64,000 bases of DNA, taken from assembly GCF_016545825.1 (NCBI RefSeq), contig NC_052618.1, forward strand, positions 13,941,398-14,005,397, written 5' to 3'. Made by a program: the position numbers and the translations under genes. Positions 23,161 to 34,261 of the stretch are shown here, in pieces. The stretch comes from Eucalyptus grandis. Its lineage: Eukaryota > Streptophyta > Magnoliopsida > Myrtales > Myrtaceae. The notes under the pieces are model-generated. The model searched no databases and was not told the DNA's origin. It saw nothing but the letters and a program-made list of their open reading frames with translations. Each line of letters starts with the position of its first letter. Position 1 is the first letter of the stretch.

Positions 23161-24700
23161 TCACCAATAATAAGATCTTTGGGATGACTGGATTTGTGCT
23201 TCCAGCACAAAGTTGATGATCTCTTTCTTTATTTGATTCTCCATGAGCGTCTTGATGGTGGACTTCCGAATCCGAGATGCTTCTCGAGATGTAGACATTT
23301 GAAGATCTAGAGTGGATTCGGTCTCTTCGTACCGAGTCCGGCTGGATTCATCTTGCACCGAGTCTTGGAATTTGACATTCATAGATTCTTCCACGACATC
23401 GGCTTTTTTTGTTGTAGACTCGTAGGCTTTGCTTGATGTAGAATATCCAAGGAAGATGCCTTCATCTTGATCTTTCTTCAAACTTACCAACTCGATCATT
23501 TGCATTTTTCAAAATAAAGCATTTGCAACCGAACACATGAAAGTATGAAACAATAGGCTTCTTACCTTTAAACAATTCATAGGGGGTTTTATCAAGAATA
23601 GGTCTTAGAAAGACTCTATTTATAATATAGCAAAGCGCGCTGAAAATGCTTCAGCCCAAAATCGTGAAGAAATTTTACTTTCAATTAAAAGTGTTCTAGC
23701 CATTTCTTGAAGAGATCTATTCTTTCTTTCCACAACTCCATTTTGCTATGGAGTATAAGGAGAGGAAAACATGTGATTAACACCGATTTATCACAGAATC
23801 TCGTAAAATCTTGATTTTCAAATTCACTTCCATGATCTCGTTTTATACTAGAAATAGCACATCCTTTTTCATTTTGAACCTTTTTAGCAAACTTTTCAAA
23901 GTACGAAAAGGTTTCTGATTTATTTGCAAGAAAATATACCCAGTAAAACGAGAATAATCATCTACAATTACTAGACAATATTTCTTACCTCCAATGCTCG
24001 GGTTCTTGTTGGTCCGAAGAGATCCATATGAAGCAATTGCAGTACATGATTAGTAGATACATGATTTATTTGCTTAAATGAATTTCTTACCTGCTTTCCC
24101 CGAATGCATGGAGTGCATAAGTCGACTTTTTGGTATGGCAATTTAGGTAGACCTCGAACAAGCTGCTTTGAAGAGATTTTGGCTAATTGCTTCTTGTTGA
24201 TATGGCCAAGTTTTCTGTGCCATAGAACTGCTTCATCTTGAATTGAGATTAAGCATTGTTCTTCATTTGGCTTTACATCAAGGAGGTAGATGTTTCCATG
24301 CCTTCGACCCATAAAAGACTGAGTTGAATCTTTGCTAATTCCAACATATGCCTTCTTGAAAGAAGATCTTGTAACCCGATCACACAATTGGCTAATGCTG
24401 AGTAGATTGTAGTTGAGTCCTTCCACTAGAGAAACATTGCTTATTGTGAGATTTCCAATTTTCACAATTCCGAATCCCACAATACTTCCTTTGCTATTTC
24501 CTCCGAATGAAACTTTTCCACCATTTACTTTAATAAGCTTTATGAAACTATTTGAGTCTCCCGTCATGTGTCTTGAGCATCCGCTGTCAAGATACCACTT
24601 TACCTTCTTTTTTGAAGACCCGCATTCAAAAAAGTCTCAAGCTTTCTTTGGTACCCAAATTTTCTTGGGTCCTTTGGTGTTAGTAGGATGAGCATTAATA
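23161..24700 (-). pseudogene. SIRE-like protease/integrase region
   Basis: The minus strand gives HMTGDSNSFIKL next to 24567, then FGGNSKGSIVGFG, LLSISQLCDR and the HHCC zinc region LWHRKLGHINKKQL..CTPCIRGKQ, then LLHMDLFGPTRT. Downstream the integrase core is in broken frames: YTP, a TAG, then QNGVVERKNRSL near 23700-23760. The C-terminal part (23505-23161) is KKDQDEGIFLGYSTSSKAY, the copia integrase tail. Typical of SIRE-lineage copias. Confidence 0.88.
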
Positions 24701-25349
24701 GGCCATATTCTCTTAACAGGTTTCCAAACCATAGGACATTCTTTTCAAAATGATCCCACAAGTTACACTTAGAACACTTTAAAGCATTTCGACCTACAGT
24801 GCTTTACAAAAACTCTTTGAGATGATTTTTATAAGCCTCTCTTGATGGTCTTTTCTTTAATTCTTTCTTTTACTTTTCGGAAAATCAATCAAAGGGATTG
24901 TTTCAGTCACATACCTAGACCCGACTTATTGAAGTAAGGTCTTTGGATTGAAAGAACTTTTTCAAGTTTTTCGACCCTATTGAAAATTTCTTTGAAATAT
25001 TTGATAAATCAGTTTTTAAGAAAGTATTTTCTTTTGAAAGATTTTCTTCACTCTTTTTAAGAGTAGAAACATTCAAGTCTAAATTTTTTTACCTTTTCTT
25101 CTAAAATGTTTTCTTTTTGTTTTAAAACTGAGTTTTCCTTTTTAAGTTCGAAATCTTTTTGAGAGAAGTCTTAAGACTAAAACATAACTCATCAATATAT
25201 TTAGAGACTTTGACAGGGATTTTATAATCACTTACCTCAAATTCACCGTCCGAGTCCGATCCGTAGTCCGAGTCCGATTGCGCCATTAGACACAAGTTGG
25301 CATATTCCTCATCACTCTCTTCACACTCGTATCGCTCCAGGTTTCGGTT
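24700..25349 (-). pseudogene. SIRE-like gag C-terminal remnant
   Basis: No long frame remains. Around 25070-25150 the minus strand reads ELKKENSVLKQKENILEE, a coiled-coil-like segment typical of SIRE gag C-termini, followed by frame breaks. The 5' part of gag lies in the assembly gap. Confidence 0.6.
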
Positions 25350-25449
25350 NNNNNNNNNNNNNNNNNNNNNNNNNNNNNNNNNNNNNNNNNNNNNNNNNNN
25401 NNNNNNNNNNNNNNNNNNNNNNNNNNNNNNNNNNNNNNNNNNNNNNNNN
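25350..25449. other. Assembly gap of exactly 100 N
   Basis: A 100-N run is the usual placeholder for a gap of unknown length. The left side is a minus-strand SIRE-like element and the right side a plus-strand copia of another lineage, so the join is not supported by continuity of any feature. Confidence 1.
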
Positions 25450-26833
25450 AAGATACAAGGCTCGATTAGTGGCTAAAGGGTTCACTCGAAAGCGTGTTTT
25501 GACTATCACGAAACTTTCTCTCCGGTAGCAAAGGATGTTACAGTTCGTACATTTTTATCCATTGCTGCATTTCGTGATTGGTCATTACATCAAATGGATG
25601 TTCATAATGCATTTCTTCATGGAGATTTAGATGAAGAAATTTATATGGATCTTCCACCGGGTTTACGGAGACAGGGGGAGTCCAATGTGTGTCGTCTCCG
25701 TAAATCCCTTTATGGTCTCAAGCAGGCTTCACAACAGTGGTATGCCAAGTTCACAAGTGCACTCATAGCTGTGGGCTTCCAACAATCCAAGCATGATTAT
25801 GCACTTTTCTCATGGACAAAAGGTACGTCATCCGTCTACTTAATCATATACGTTGATGACATACTTATCATGGGCAATGATGAGCTTGATGTGAAGAACC
25901 TTAAAGAAAATCTCAATTCCAAGTTTCATATCAAAGATTTGGGGTCACCGAAATATTTTCTTGGAATTGAGATAGCCCGTTCAGAGCAAGGTATCTCTCT
26001 TAGTTAGCGAAAATATGTACTGGAGATTATATCGAAGCGGGATTATCGGGATGCAAGCCGGTAGTCATCCCTATCGAGCAAAATGTCAAGTTAACCACCG
26101 CAGAATATGATGCAGACTCCAGTCCACAAAAATGATCCACTTTCAAGGACCCGTCAAGCTATCGGAGGCTAGTTGGGAAACTCATCTATCTCACTATGAT
26201 GAGACCGACATTTGTTATGCTGTTCAGACACTCGGTCAATTCATGCATAGCCCAAAACAGTCTCACATGAATGCTGCCTTGAAAGTGGTGAAATATTTGA
26301 AGAAATGTCCGGGACTAGGAATCCTCCTTTCCCGCAATTGCAACATGAAAATGACAGCTTATTGCGATGCGGATTATGCAACTTGTCCTATGAGTCGAAG
26401 ATCCATCACTGGTTTTTGCATCAAACTTGGGGAATCCCTACTCTCATGGAAGACGAAGAAACAATCTACTATATCCTTGTCATCAGCAGAAGCTGAGTAT
26501 TGATCCATGGCGAAGGCTGTTTGTGAAGTAGTTTGGCTACGGGGCTTGCTTCTAGACCTAGGAGTAAAGGTCGAGGGACCAACTTTGTTATTTTGTGACA
26601 ATGATTCTGCACTTAAGCTTGCTGCAAATCCTGTTTTACACGAAAGGACAAAGCACATAGAAGTCGATTGTCACTTCACTCGAGAGAAGATTCAAGAAGG
26701 GATAATCGAAGCAAGAGGAATCAGAACCATTGAACAACCTGCTGATATATTTACCAAGCCTTTATGTCAGAGACAACATTCATATCTTCTAGGCAAGCTT
26801 GGTGTCTTAGATATATACAAGCCACCAACTTGA
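25450..26833 (+). pseudogene. Copia-3 reverse transcriptase and RNase H
   Basis: RT: RYKARLVAKGFTRK, MDVHNAFLHGDLDEEIYMDL, RKSLYGLKQASQQWYAKF and IIYVDDILIMGND. RNase H: AYCDADYATCPMSRRS, KKQSTISLSSAEAEY, LFCDNDSALKLAANP and TKHIEVDCHFTREK, with terminal ADIFTKPLCQRQH. Breaks: a frameshift at about 25490-25500; TAG at about 26005 (after ISLS); a frameshift near 26030; and TGA at 26501-26503 where the family has an Arg codon (CGA to TGA). Confidence 0.92.
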
Positions 26834-26840
26834 GGGGGAG

Positions 26841-27090
26841 TGTTGGAAGATATGATATTGATCTGGTGTATATCTTAAGAGATGCAGATCATTTATTTTA
26901 GTCAATTTAGGATTAGATCTGATACACATAGATTAAAGGAATATAATCTTTCTTTCTTTATTATTAGACAAATTGTATTATATAGAGATCAACTTTGTAC
27001 ATCAATCGATATAGAAAAGAATACACAGAAAATTTCCCACGTCTCCTTCTTACAGTTCTTTGCATTCATCTTCTACCTCAGTTTCTAACA
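26841..27090 (+). repeat. 3' LTR of copia-3
   Basis: 250 bp, starts TGTTGGAAGATA and ends TTTCTAACA, directly after the polypurine tract. The duplicated site at 38590 reads 'tttcggtctgtcgg' where this copy has the LTR end and then 'cagtctgtcgg', so the element sits at a D-unit edge. Confidence 0.88.
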
Positions 27091-27239
27091 CAGTCTGTCG
27101 GAAGAAGTCGGATAATAAAGATTTGATTGGCCGGCAAACTCAGCCCCTTAATTGAGATTATCTTAATCACTTATTTGAAGGAAAGAAATCACTTCTAGCT
27201 ATTTAATCATAAGCATGGAATAAATGCGATTTTTTTATT

Positions 27240-27590
27240 GAAAGAAATGTTCTTAAACGGGTCCTCCCTCGATCCCCTCGTCTTCTGCCTCCATCGCTAC
27301 GTCGCCCGGTTACTGCAGCGCCGATGCCTCCCCTCTCAGCTCATCGCCCACAGGCTCTACTGCATCTACGCCGATCGCATCCGCATCCCGAGCCTCACTG
27401 CGGCGCCGTCCCTGTCTCCTATATATCTCTTGCACTTCATGTATTGTACGAGCTAAAAGCTTCGATTTTTTTTATTTTATTTTTTTGGGTGTGCGGCGAC
27501 TTGAGAGTCTCTGTTTCGTCTCTGCAGGGAATGACTCGCGGGGATGTTCTCCTGAATATATGCCCGGTGCCGACGTACTTGGCCTAGAGA
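27240..27590 (+). pseudogene. PAA1/HMA6-type copper ATPase 5' fragment, copy a in D1
   Basis: Remnant of exon 1 (transit peptide and linker; reads SSSASIATSPGYC and SPTGSTASTPIASA in one frame) fused by an internal deletion near 27420 to intron sequence, then exon 2 from 27528 after TCTCTGCAG. Exon 2 reads GMTRG where the functional metal-binding motif is GMTCGGC, so both copper-binding cysteines are gone. The fuller version of this copy is at 38759-39360 in D2. Confidence 0.7.
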
Positions 27591-27599
27591 TGCTCGAGC

Positions 27600-29869
27600 T
27601 GGGAATTACTGTTGAACCTGTCGCTGGCCTGCACGAGAAAAAAACGCGAAAGATTACAAATTGAGGAGGGGTAGGGTTTTTTGGGGGCTCGGCTCCGAGG
27701 AGGAGCAAGAAGACACCACCGGCATCGGCGGCGGCAGTGAAGAGAGATCGCGGCTTACCTGCATGTTCAGATGTTGAGGATGCTTGATAATCTCGTCAAG
27801 CCTTTGATGAGCCCTATTTCGCCCAATTATGTTGTTGTAGGACTTTTTTTTTTCATTTTTTAAAAGCTATTTTGGTTTATGAAATAAAAACTCTTTTTAT
27901 TTTTGGATAATTACACAAATAATTTGTAAAAATTGATCGAATGTGTAATATCGTGCATGAACTTTTAATCTATTCAATATAATTTTTTAAACTTTAACTC
28001 AATGTATAAAGTCATAATTTAGTCCATATACCCCATTCTTTTACCTTGATAAGAATTAAGTAGCACCAGTATTGATACGCAACACAATACAACAACACGT
28101 AATTTGTTAAAAATTTTGGATTCGTTTTAATTGTTTTGATTGTTCTGATTACAATTTGCAACTATTTATGAGAAAATACACGGGTAAATTTTGTCACACA
28201 ATATTGGCGTTTTAGGAAAAAGAGGATCCATGTTCATTTTACTAATAAGTTAGAGCTTGTAAAATTTTTAAATTATCGTTTTTTTTCTAGCTAATTTTAA
28301 ATTTAGTGGATCATAGATAAAATAATTTTTATTTTTATTTTGATCTCAATGAACTCTTTTAAATGATTTCAAATACACTTAAAGAAAAGAAATCTAAACG
28401 TAAAAAGTAAAAAAAGAAAAAGAAAAAAAAAGTGCAGAAATTGTACGGGCATTTTACATGCAATTTTCCGTGCCTTAGCCATGAGCATTTTTCTTCCCAA
28501 ATTATTGAAACATAATCTAAATTCCTCAATTTAACCCTAATCACCCCAAATCTCCAAAATTTTCAAATTGAATATTAGGTTTATTTATTTATATAAGAAA
28601 AGGGGGCATTCACTTTATCTGATAAGCCCCATCTCTTACCAACTCCATACCTTTCAATCCGCCATTCAGGATCACATTCTCATCTAACGAACCAGCCTCT
28701 ATCTATGAGAAAACGCATGAGTAACCTCAGTCTCACGATGACCATTTGGTGTTGAAGAAAAACAATTGAGATTAAGCCATAAAGGCCCTCAATTTTTCAG
28801 TACTTATACTTATCAATGTTGAAAATGAAAGTAAAATATGCTCCATAATAACTGAATATTGAATACCAAATAATACCAGTTTGTTAACTAAGCATGAGCA
28901 CCTTTAATAAGTTTTTGCAAAATATTTAGCAAGATTCTTATTGCCAGTAAGTATCTTTTTTTCTATTGAATGAATAAGTGGCCTTCCCTTGCCTAGCAAT
29001 TTGGTGATTTTCTGACTTAATTAAACCTTTTAAGCTCATTTTTATTATGATAACAAAATGTGTTTAATTTTACTAAGTGCTAAATATTTAAGTTTTCAAG
29101 ACTTAATCAAGTTATCAAATAACCTGCAAATTTGGAAACTACTCTCCTCGGATTAACTCTTAGTAAACACCATTTTAATGTATTGTAGATGTAAATTTGT
29201 TGACTATACATAAAATTTAGATGCAAACCAGTAAGTTACTGATCACCTTGATATTGAAATTAAAATATTAGATATTTTATGTTGACTTTAGTAAATTTAA
29301 ATATGAAGTAGTAATTTCTTTTACAAGTAAAAAAAAGGTGAAAATAGGCGATCAATATTTACTCTTTATATGTTAGGTCTCGCTGTCATCGTGAAATATT
29401 AGATTTTAACCATCACTTTTCAATGCAATAGTAAGTATACAAACACATCGAGTCAGGATTTTCTTCATAACATTGCTTGACTGTGATTAACTCTTTTATA
29501 TTGGGCTACCACGTTGGGTGATACACAAGAAACATTAAATATTTTTACATATCTACGAATTAAATTGAACATACATCAAAAGTCCATTAAACCACATTGA
29601 ATAGATTAAAATCCAAAGATCACATCACATATTGAATTAAAGTTCAGCTCATATTAAATAAATTAAAGCTTACGGGCTATGTTGTACACTGTGCCTAAGT
29701 TCAAAAATAATTCCGAAGCCGTAGGCTTATCATTGCCCAACCCAAGACAAACTCATCAAACTGAGTCCACTCTGCGCAGCCCATTCCCTTCAAGCCCATC
29801 AGAATTGAATTCACTAGGTCCACCCATTAATCTCAGTCAAGGCTTTGAAACTCACCTGTAACTGACTTC
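27600..29869. other. D1 spacer without genes
   Basis: AT-rich, no credible gene. Positions 27660-27790 are more GC-rich; their minus strand has a possible short exon ending ATGCAG|GTAAGC at about 27760, which I cannot assign. Positions 27893-28790 are absent from D2; 28790-29869 match 39510-40604. Confidence 0.5.
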
Positions 29870-30130
29870 ACGTTCAGGCCAAGAGGTTGAGAGAGAAACG
29901 GCAATTTTTTCGATTACGGTTACTGAAGGAGTTGGAGTCGCTTTTCCTCGCCGATTTAAACTCCGCGCCATCAGTACAGAGGACTTCCCCCGTTGCCCTC
30001 CCCACGCCTTCGGCCATCTTTTTGCCACTGTTTCTCGCCATTACGAAGCCGTGCGCACCCCCTTGTTTCCGAGACGACCGGGATCCCGAGGCACGCTGAC
30101 ATCCAGTTTGAAGCTCTTCCGCATGTATAT
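29870..30130. other. GC-richer island conserved in both D units
   Basis: Matches 40605-40860. A 70-codon plus-strand ORF (29887-30099) and a minus-strand ORF both stay open in the two copies, but recent duplication explains that. No family recognised. It could be an exon or leader of an unidentified gene. Confidence 0.3.
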
Positions 30131-30639
30131 TGGACATAGGTGGAAAACAAGTATTATAAATGTAGGTAGATATCAATGACCGGGCATGACGAACGAATGA
30201 ATATAATCTAGTTTTGGCTAGAGGAAACTCGATATGCTCTAATGGTTTTGATTTTCAATATATAATATAGATAGAAATATAATTTAATAGGTTGAAATTC
30301 ATAATTGATCCCTCAAATTTATGCACTAAAATGAATCTTTGATAAGTTCTATAATAGCTAGATTGGTCTAACAACAAAAAGTAGTTTTTACATTTTTTTC
30401 AAGTTAATCTCTCGAGTGAGAATAATATGACAATTTAAATTTGGAGACAACATTTTAAATATTTTAATATAATTCATAGACTAAATTGAACATATATTGA
30501 AAATCTAGGGACCTAATTGTACAATAAATTAGAATTTAGGGACCATATGAAATAAATTTAAAGTTAAGGGATGAATTATGCAATTTTATATAACAAAGGT
30601 AGTTTTGAGGAGGGAAGCGCAGGGATTTTAAAGCCGTCT

Positions 30640-31037
30640 TTTTCGGGGATCCGTAGGTCTTCTTCATCCGCGAAAACCGTCTGGAGCGTCGGTTATCGTA
30701 GATAACCGCAGCGGTTTTCTTATTCGGAGGCGCCGTTTTTAAGAGAGAGAAACGGATACCGTACGCAGAGAGTCAAAGAGGCGTCGAGAGAACGAAAAAT
30801 CGATCCGTTTCTCCCTGGCCGAGAAGTCTGATTGATCCCAGTCTCCATTGAAGCTTCGCCACCCGGCCTGTGTCTTAGTCGGCAACAAGTTTCCATGGCT
30901 GTCTCGGGGTTTCACTATATCATCAATCGTGATTAGAACTCCGTTTCATTGAGGCGTTTCTCGGTGGTAGACAGTGCTGGTCTGTCTGTCAGAAGTGGCC
31001 CAGAGTTTGTGTAACACTTCGATAATGAAGACCGGAG
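30640..31037 (+). other. Candidate 5' leader and first exon, D1 copy
   Basis: A GC-richer stretch with leader-like composition ends in an ATG at 31025 and a strong donor, ACCGGAG|GTGAGC. The D2 counterpart ends ATG at 41790 and AGAG|GTGAGG at 41802. The four codons differ between copies, so constraint is not evident. It may be the orphan first exon of the RZ-1 gene or of another gene. Confidence 0.35.
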
Positions 31038-31277
31038 GTGAGCTTTTCTCAATCTTTTTCTCCTTTTATATTTCCATCGTGCTGTTCATGTGTTGAATTA
31101 TTATCTGTGACGCTGTGTGTTCGAAGATCTTCGAACGATCGGTGGCGGTCGATGGCGGTCGATGGCGGTGTTGTAGTAATGGATGGTGTTCGGAGGCGAC
31201 AGCCATGGCAGCGATGGTTTTCAGTAAGATTTGAACCCTGCGTGTTATTTTCCTTTTTCTGCTGTAACATTGAACAG

Positions 31278-31368
31278 CCACAAATTCCTGCCGCCAGTGT
31301 CAATCTTACAGCCGAGACAGCAGTTATACGGCCTCTATTTGAAGCCAAGACTATACATAACCCTCGAG
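31278..31368 (+). pseudogene. PAA1/HMA6-type exon 3 fragment, copy 1 in D1
   Basis: After acceptor TTGAACAG the frame reads PQIPAASVNLTAETAVI, then RPLFEAKT, up to CTCGAG|GTAAGC. This is the exon after the metal-binding loop in PAA1/HMA6, whose consensus is PQVSSASVNLTTETAIVWP. The end of the exon (NWQKELG..) is missing. Splice sites are intact. Confidence 0.75.
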
Positions 31369-31379
31369 GTAAGCAATTT

Positions 31380-32719
31380 TATTCATCATATGCTTGTTGC
31401 AGTAGAATGAGGTTTGGCTGTCATTTGGGAATATCATTGCTGCATATAACGTGCCTTTTATCACAGATTTTTTGTGTCGATTACTCCATCTACTAGGTTG
31501 AAGTGTAAGCTTTTATATCTCTTTGGCTTGTCACAGATACGTATCAAGAGTTGGGTTTTACTCGCACACCCCTAGCCATAAATACCTACGATGCACTTCC
31601 TTGTTAGATGGAAAAAAAAGGCCAAAGGTTACGTAACAAGGAAAGCTGTTGGGCACGACTGTAAAAGGTTTTCTTTTGAAATATTGAATTGGCCACTTTA
31701 GGAATCTTTCTTTAGTATAGAGAATCTCAGTCACGATTATAATCAAATAGTTAGAGTTGTCACCAATACAGAAATGTGCCAGCCCTTGAGTTGCTACATT
31801 TGTCCAACATGGTGCTTGCAATAACTATACATTTTTTATGTCATCGTCATTGGTTAGCCTTGGCTTCATAATCTTTGTTGCTCATTGAGAGTAGTCCAGA
31901 AAGTCTTACTTCAACCAAGCTCAACGTGGAGGTGAAATCTCTGTTGCTCATTGAGATTTGGTGTACTTATTCTAGCGTGGAAATTTCGGTAGTCACAATG
32001 CATGACAGGAGAGGACAACCAAATAAAACTTCATTGTTCTGACTAAACTTATGCATTATACTGATTTATCAATTTCAAACCTTGAGAACCTAGCTAGGGA
32101 AAAAGGGGCAAATTATGAAGGATAAAATATGTTGCTTTTGCTAGCCTTTCTTGTGGAAAAACCATATTCGTGGCAATGGAGACTGAATTGTGGTCCCTGA
32201 TTTGACTGAACAATTTAATTTGATAGCTAATTTTAGACTCTAAAATCCTCATTACTTATTCTTGCTGAACACTTGGATGCAGGTTGGTGGTCGTATTACT
32301 TTTTAAATGGATCAGAGTCGACACTCCATGTTTTGGATTGGTACTCCTATCTATGAAATGGTTTTGTGTCATCCATTAAAAAATTGTACTTTTCAATAGA
32401 ATAGTTGACAGAACAAATCTAGTATGGAAAATGTAGGGGAAGTTGTATTTCCCATTATGAGCTAGTGTGGGTCCTTAGAATTTTGTAAGTTGATCGGTCA
32501 AGTCTAGTTTAGTGAGTGTGGGCAATAACTGCTCTAGCATTGTATTTAGTTTGTATGCTACGGATCAATTAACTCTAGAAACCTAAGGTTCTCATTTTTT
32601 GGAACATGAGATGTATCTGTGCTAAAATTTCATTTGGTATATTTACTATCTTTGATATGATTATGTGGTGATGAAGTAAGCATATTAGGTGGCCATGTTC
32701 ATCTCCTCACTCCCGTCGC
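31380..32719. other. D1 spacer between exon copies
   Basis: No gene. 31369-31540 resembles 34403-34575, an intra-unit repeat that follows exon-3 copies 1 and 3. The rest matches 42125-43008 and 46368-46890 in D2. The point 32268-32272 is the uninterrupted site where element B inserted in D2. Confidence 0.6.
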
Positions 32720-32779
32720 ATGGCTCTACTCAAACTGCGAGGCTTAAAGGGAGAGTTTAGAGAGGGAAAGCGAGCTTCG

Positions 32780-33470
32780 GTGGATTCAACCATATCCAAG
32801 ACTCTCTCTCCATCCTCATCTCCGTCCTCCCTCAACCCCGTCGTCTTCCACCTTTACCACTACGTTACCCGATCGCTGCATCGCCGATGCAAGTGGGTGT
32901 TTGGCACCAATGATGGCATCACCTTCGGCATAACCCCGGAGGGTTGAGTGAAGCCGATAGGACTTCGGCATAACCCCCAAGAGTTGAGTGAAGCCTAGTA
33001 CGAATTCGTGGCTAGCAAAGTGCTAACCACTATAAGAATTTCTTCCTTATATTGAGTCAACCTTGAACTTTGTGAATTCGCAAAGTTCAAGGTCCTGAGG
33101 ACTCAATATAAGGAAGAAATTGTTATAGTGGTCAGCACTTTGCTAGCCACTAACTATTATTAGGCTTCACTCAAACCTCCGGGGGTTATCCATCATTGGT
33201 GCCAAACACCCGTCTCGGCTAATCGCCCACAGGCTCTGCTGCATCTACACCGACCGCATCCGCACCCCGAGCCTCGCTCCGGCCTCATCTGTCTCCCCCG
33301 GTTCCCACGAGGTTCCGCTTGCGGTGCGTTCCGAGCTCCACTGCTCCTCTCGGCGGATGCGGCGGCAGTAGCGGAGTTGACGGTGAGGATGGAAAGGAGA
33401 AATCGATCTTGGATGGAGCCGAGGCGGCCTCAGGGGTGTTACCTCCGATGTCATAATTCTCGACGTTGGA
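32780..33470 (+). pseudogene. PAA1/HMA6-type exon 1, copy b in D1, split by a MITE
   Basis: Begins DSTISKTLSPSSSP (GTG where D2 has ATG), a Ser-rich plastid transit-like start, is interrupted by the hairpin MITE 32895-33211, and resumes with a linker (DGEDGKEKS, DGAEAASG) and SDVIILDVG up to donor GTAATC at 33471. In PAA1 this leads into the metal-binding loop. The frame shifts at least once inside. In the living gene the product is the chloroplast-envelope Cu(I) pump. Confidence 0.75.
32895..33211. mobile_element. Hairpin MITE in ATPase exon 1b, D1 copy
   Basis: Almost the whole 317 bp forms one inverted repeat, with ends GGGTGTTTGGCACCAATGAT and its complement and arms meeting at 'tttgtgaattcgcaaag'. 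No coding capacity. The same insertion is in D2 (47058-47444), so it predates the duplication. I see no clear target duplication, so the superfamily is open. A transcript through the pseudogene would fold into a long double-stranded stem. Confidence 0.85.
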
Positions 33471-33477
33471 GTAATCC

Positions 33478-33495
33478 CCCCTCTCTCTCTCTCTA
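33478..33495. repeat. CT microsatellite in the ATPase-derived intron
   Basis: Short CT run after exon 1b; the D2 copies have CT plus TA runs at the same place (39186-39212 and 47710-47731). Confidence 0.8.
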
Positions 33496-33598
33496 TACAT
33501 ATATATCTTGCACTTTATGTGAATGCACGAGCTAAAGGTTCGATTTTTTTATTTTTTTGGTGTGCGGCCACTTGAGTGTCTCTGTTTCGTCTCTGCAG

Positions 33599-33651
33599 GG
33601 AATAACTCGTGGGGATGTGCAGCGAGTGTGAAGAGAATTTGGGAAAATCAA
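33599..33651 (+). pseudogene. PAA1/HMA6-type exon 2 (metal-binding loop), copy b in D1
   Basis: After acceptor CTCTGCAG the exon corresponds to GMTCGGCAASVKRI. D1 carries ATA for the Met codon, CGT for the first Cys and one G fewer, so the loop is lost and the frame breaks; downstream it reads CAASVKRIWENQ. The donor GTGAGT is intact. D2 47828-47881 is the better-preserved copy. Confidence 0.8.
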
Positions 33652-33942
33652 GTGAGTTTGCCATTGCTTTCGTTTTGCTATTATAATCTCTAAGGTAATT
33701 GGGATCGTCCATTTTTCATAATAAAAAATTATTCATCAACTTAAATTAAACTTTAGTGTGACAGAACAGTCATCCCCCGGGTTACGCTTTTTGTCCTTTC
33801 GTATCGTATATGTGAAGAGAAATAAGGTTTTAAATGATCTTATGTGGGGTCAAAGAATGGCAGGAGAAATGGCTTTTATCAATTTTTGTGCTAAGATTTG
33901 AACCCTGTGTGTTTTTTATTTTTCTGCTCTAACTTTGGACGG

Positions 33943-34089
33943 CCACAGGTATCCGCCGCAAGGGTCAATCTTACAACTGAGACAGCAATTGTATGGCCTG
34001 TTTCTGAAGCCAAGGCTATACCTAATTGGCAAAAGGAGTTGGGGATAAACACTTGCAAATCACTCAGACAAATTGTGGCTCAAGTCTAA
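33943..34089 (+). pseudogene. PAA1/HMA6-type exon 3, copy 2 in D1
   Basis: The fullest exon-3 copy: PQVSAARVNLTTETAIVWPV, then SEAKAIPNWQKELG, then a frame break. The acceptor AG is GG here (33941-33942) but AG in D2, so the splice site was lost after duplication. The donor is GTGAGT. Confidence 0.85.
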
Positions 34090-34261
34090 GTGAGTTTACC
34101 ATTGCTTTTCTCTTTCTCGTAACTTGTGAAGAATCATCATTTTTCCTCATGAAAAGAATCGCCATTGACTTCAATTAAAATTAGTGTGAGAAATGTCATT
34201 TTCTGGGTGTGATTTGAACCGGGCATGGTTTTCTCTTTTTTCTGCTCTAAACATTGGACAG

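Larger units (their letters stand above)
17723..25349 (-). mobile_element. SIRE-like Ty1-copia retrotransposon, 5' end lost at the gap
   Basis: On the minus strand the order runs gag remnant, protease/integrase, RT, RNase H, an extra ORF 3' of pol, polypurine tract and 3' LTR. Copia domain order plus the extra 3' ORF is the layout of the SIRE/Maximus lineage. The 5' LTR and most of gag lie in or beyond the N gap. Many frameshifts and stops make it inactive. The exact outer LTR edge near 17720-17735 is uncertain; 'gtacctagaggggggg' marks it roughly. Confidence 0.85.
25450..27090 (+). mobile_element. Third Ty1-copia element (copia-3), 5' half missing
   Basis: Plus-strand pol 3' half followed by the polypurine tract TTGAGGGGGAG (26830-26840) and a 250-bp LTR. 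RT and RNase H differ from copia-1 and from the SIRE-like element. The 3' LTR touches the left edge of duplicated unit D1. The 5' half is missing at the N gap. Confidence 0.88.

Noticed and set aside
29874..30176. Minus-strand 100-codon ORF conserved in D2
   Set aside because: Conservation is explained by recent duplication; no domain is seen, so it is listed only as a GC-rich island.
31038..31496. 152-codon plus-strand ORF
   Set aside because: It starts at a splice donor GTG and reads through intron-like sequence, an ATPase exon and its donor, so it is an accidental read-through.
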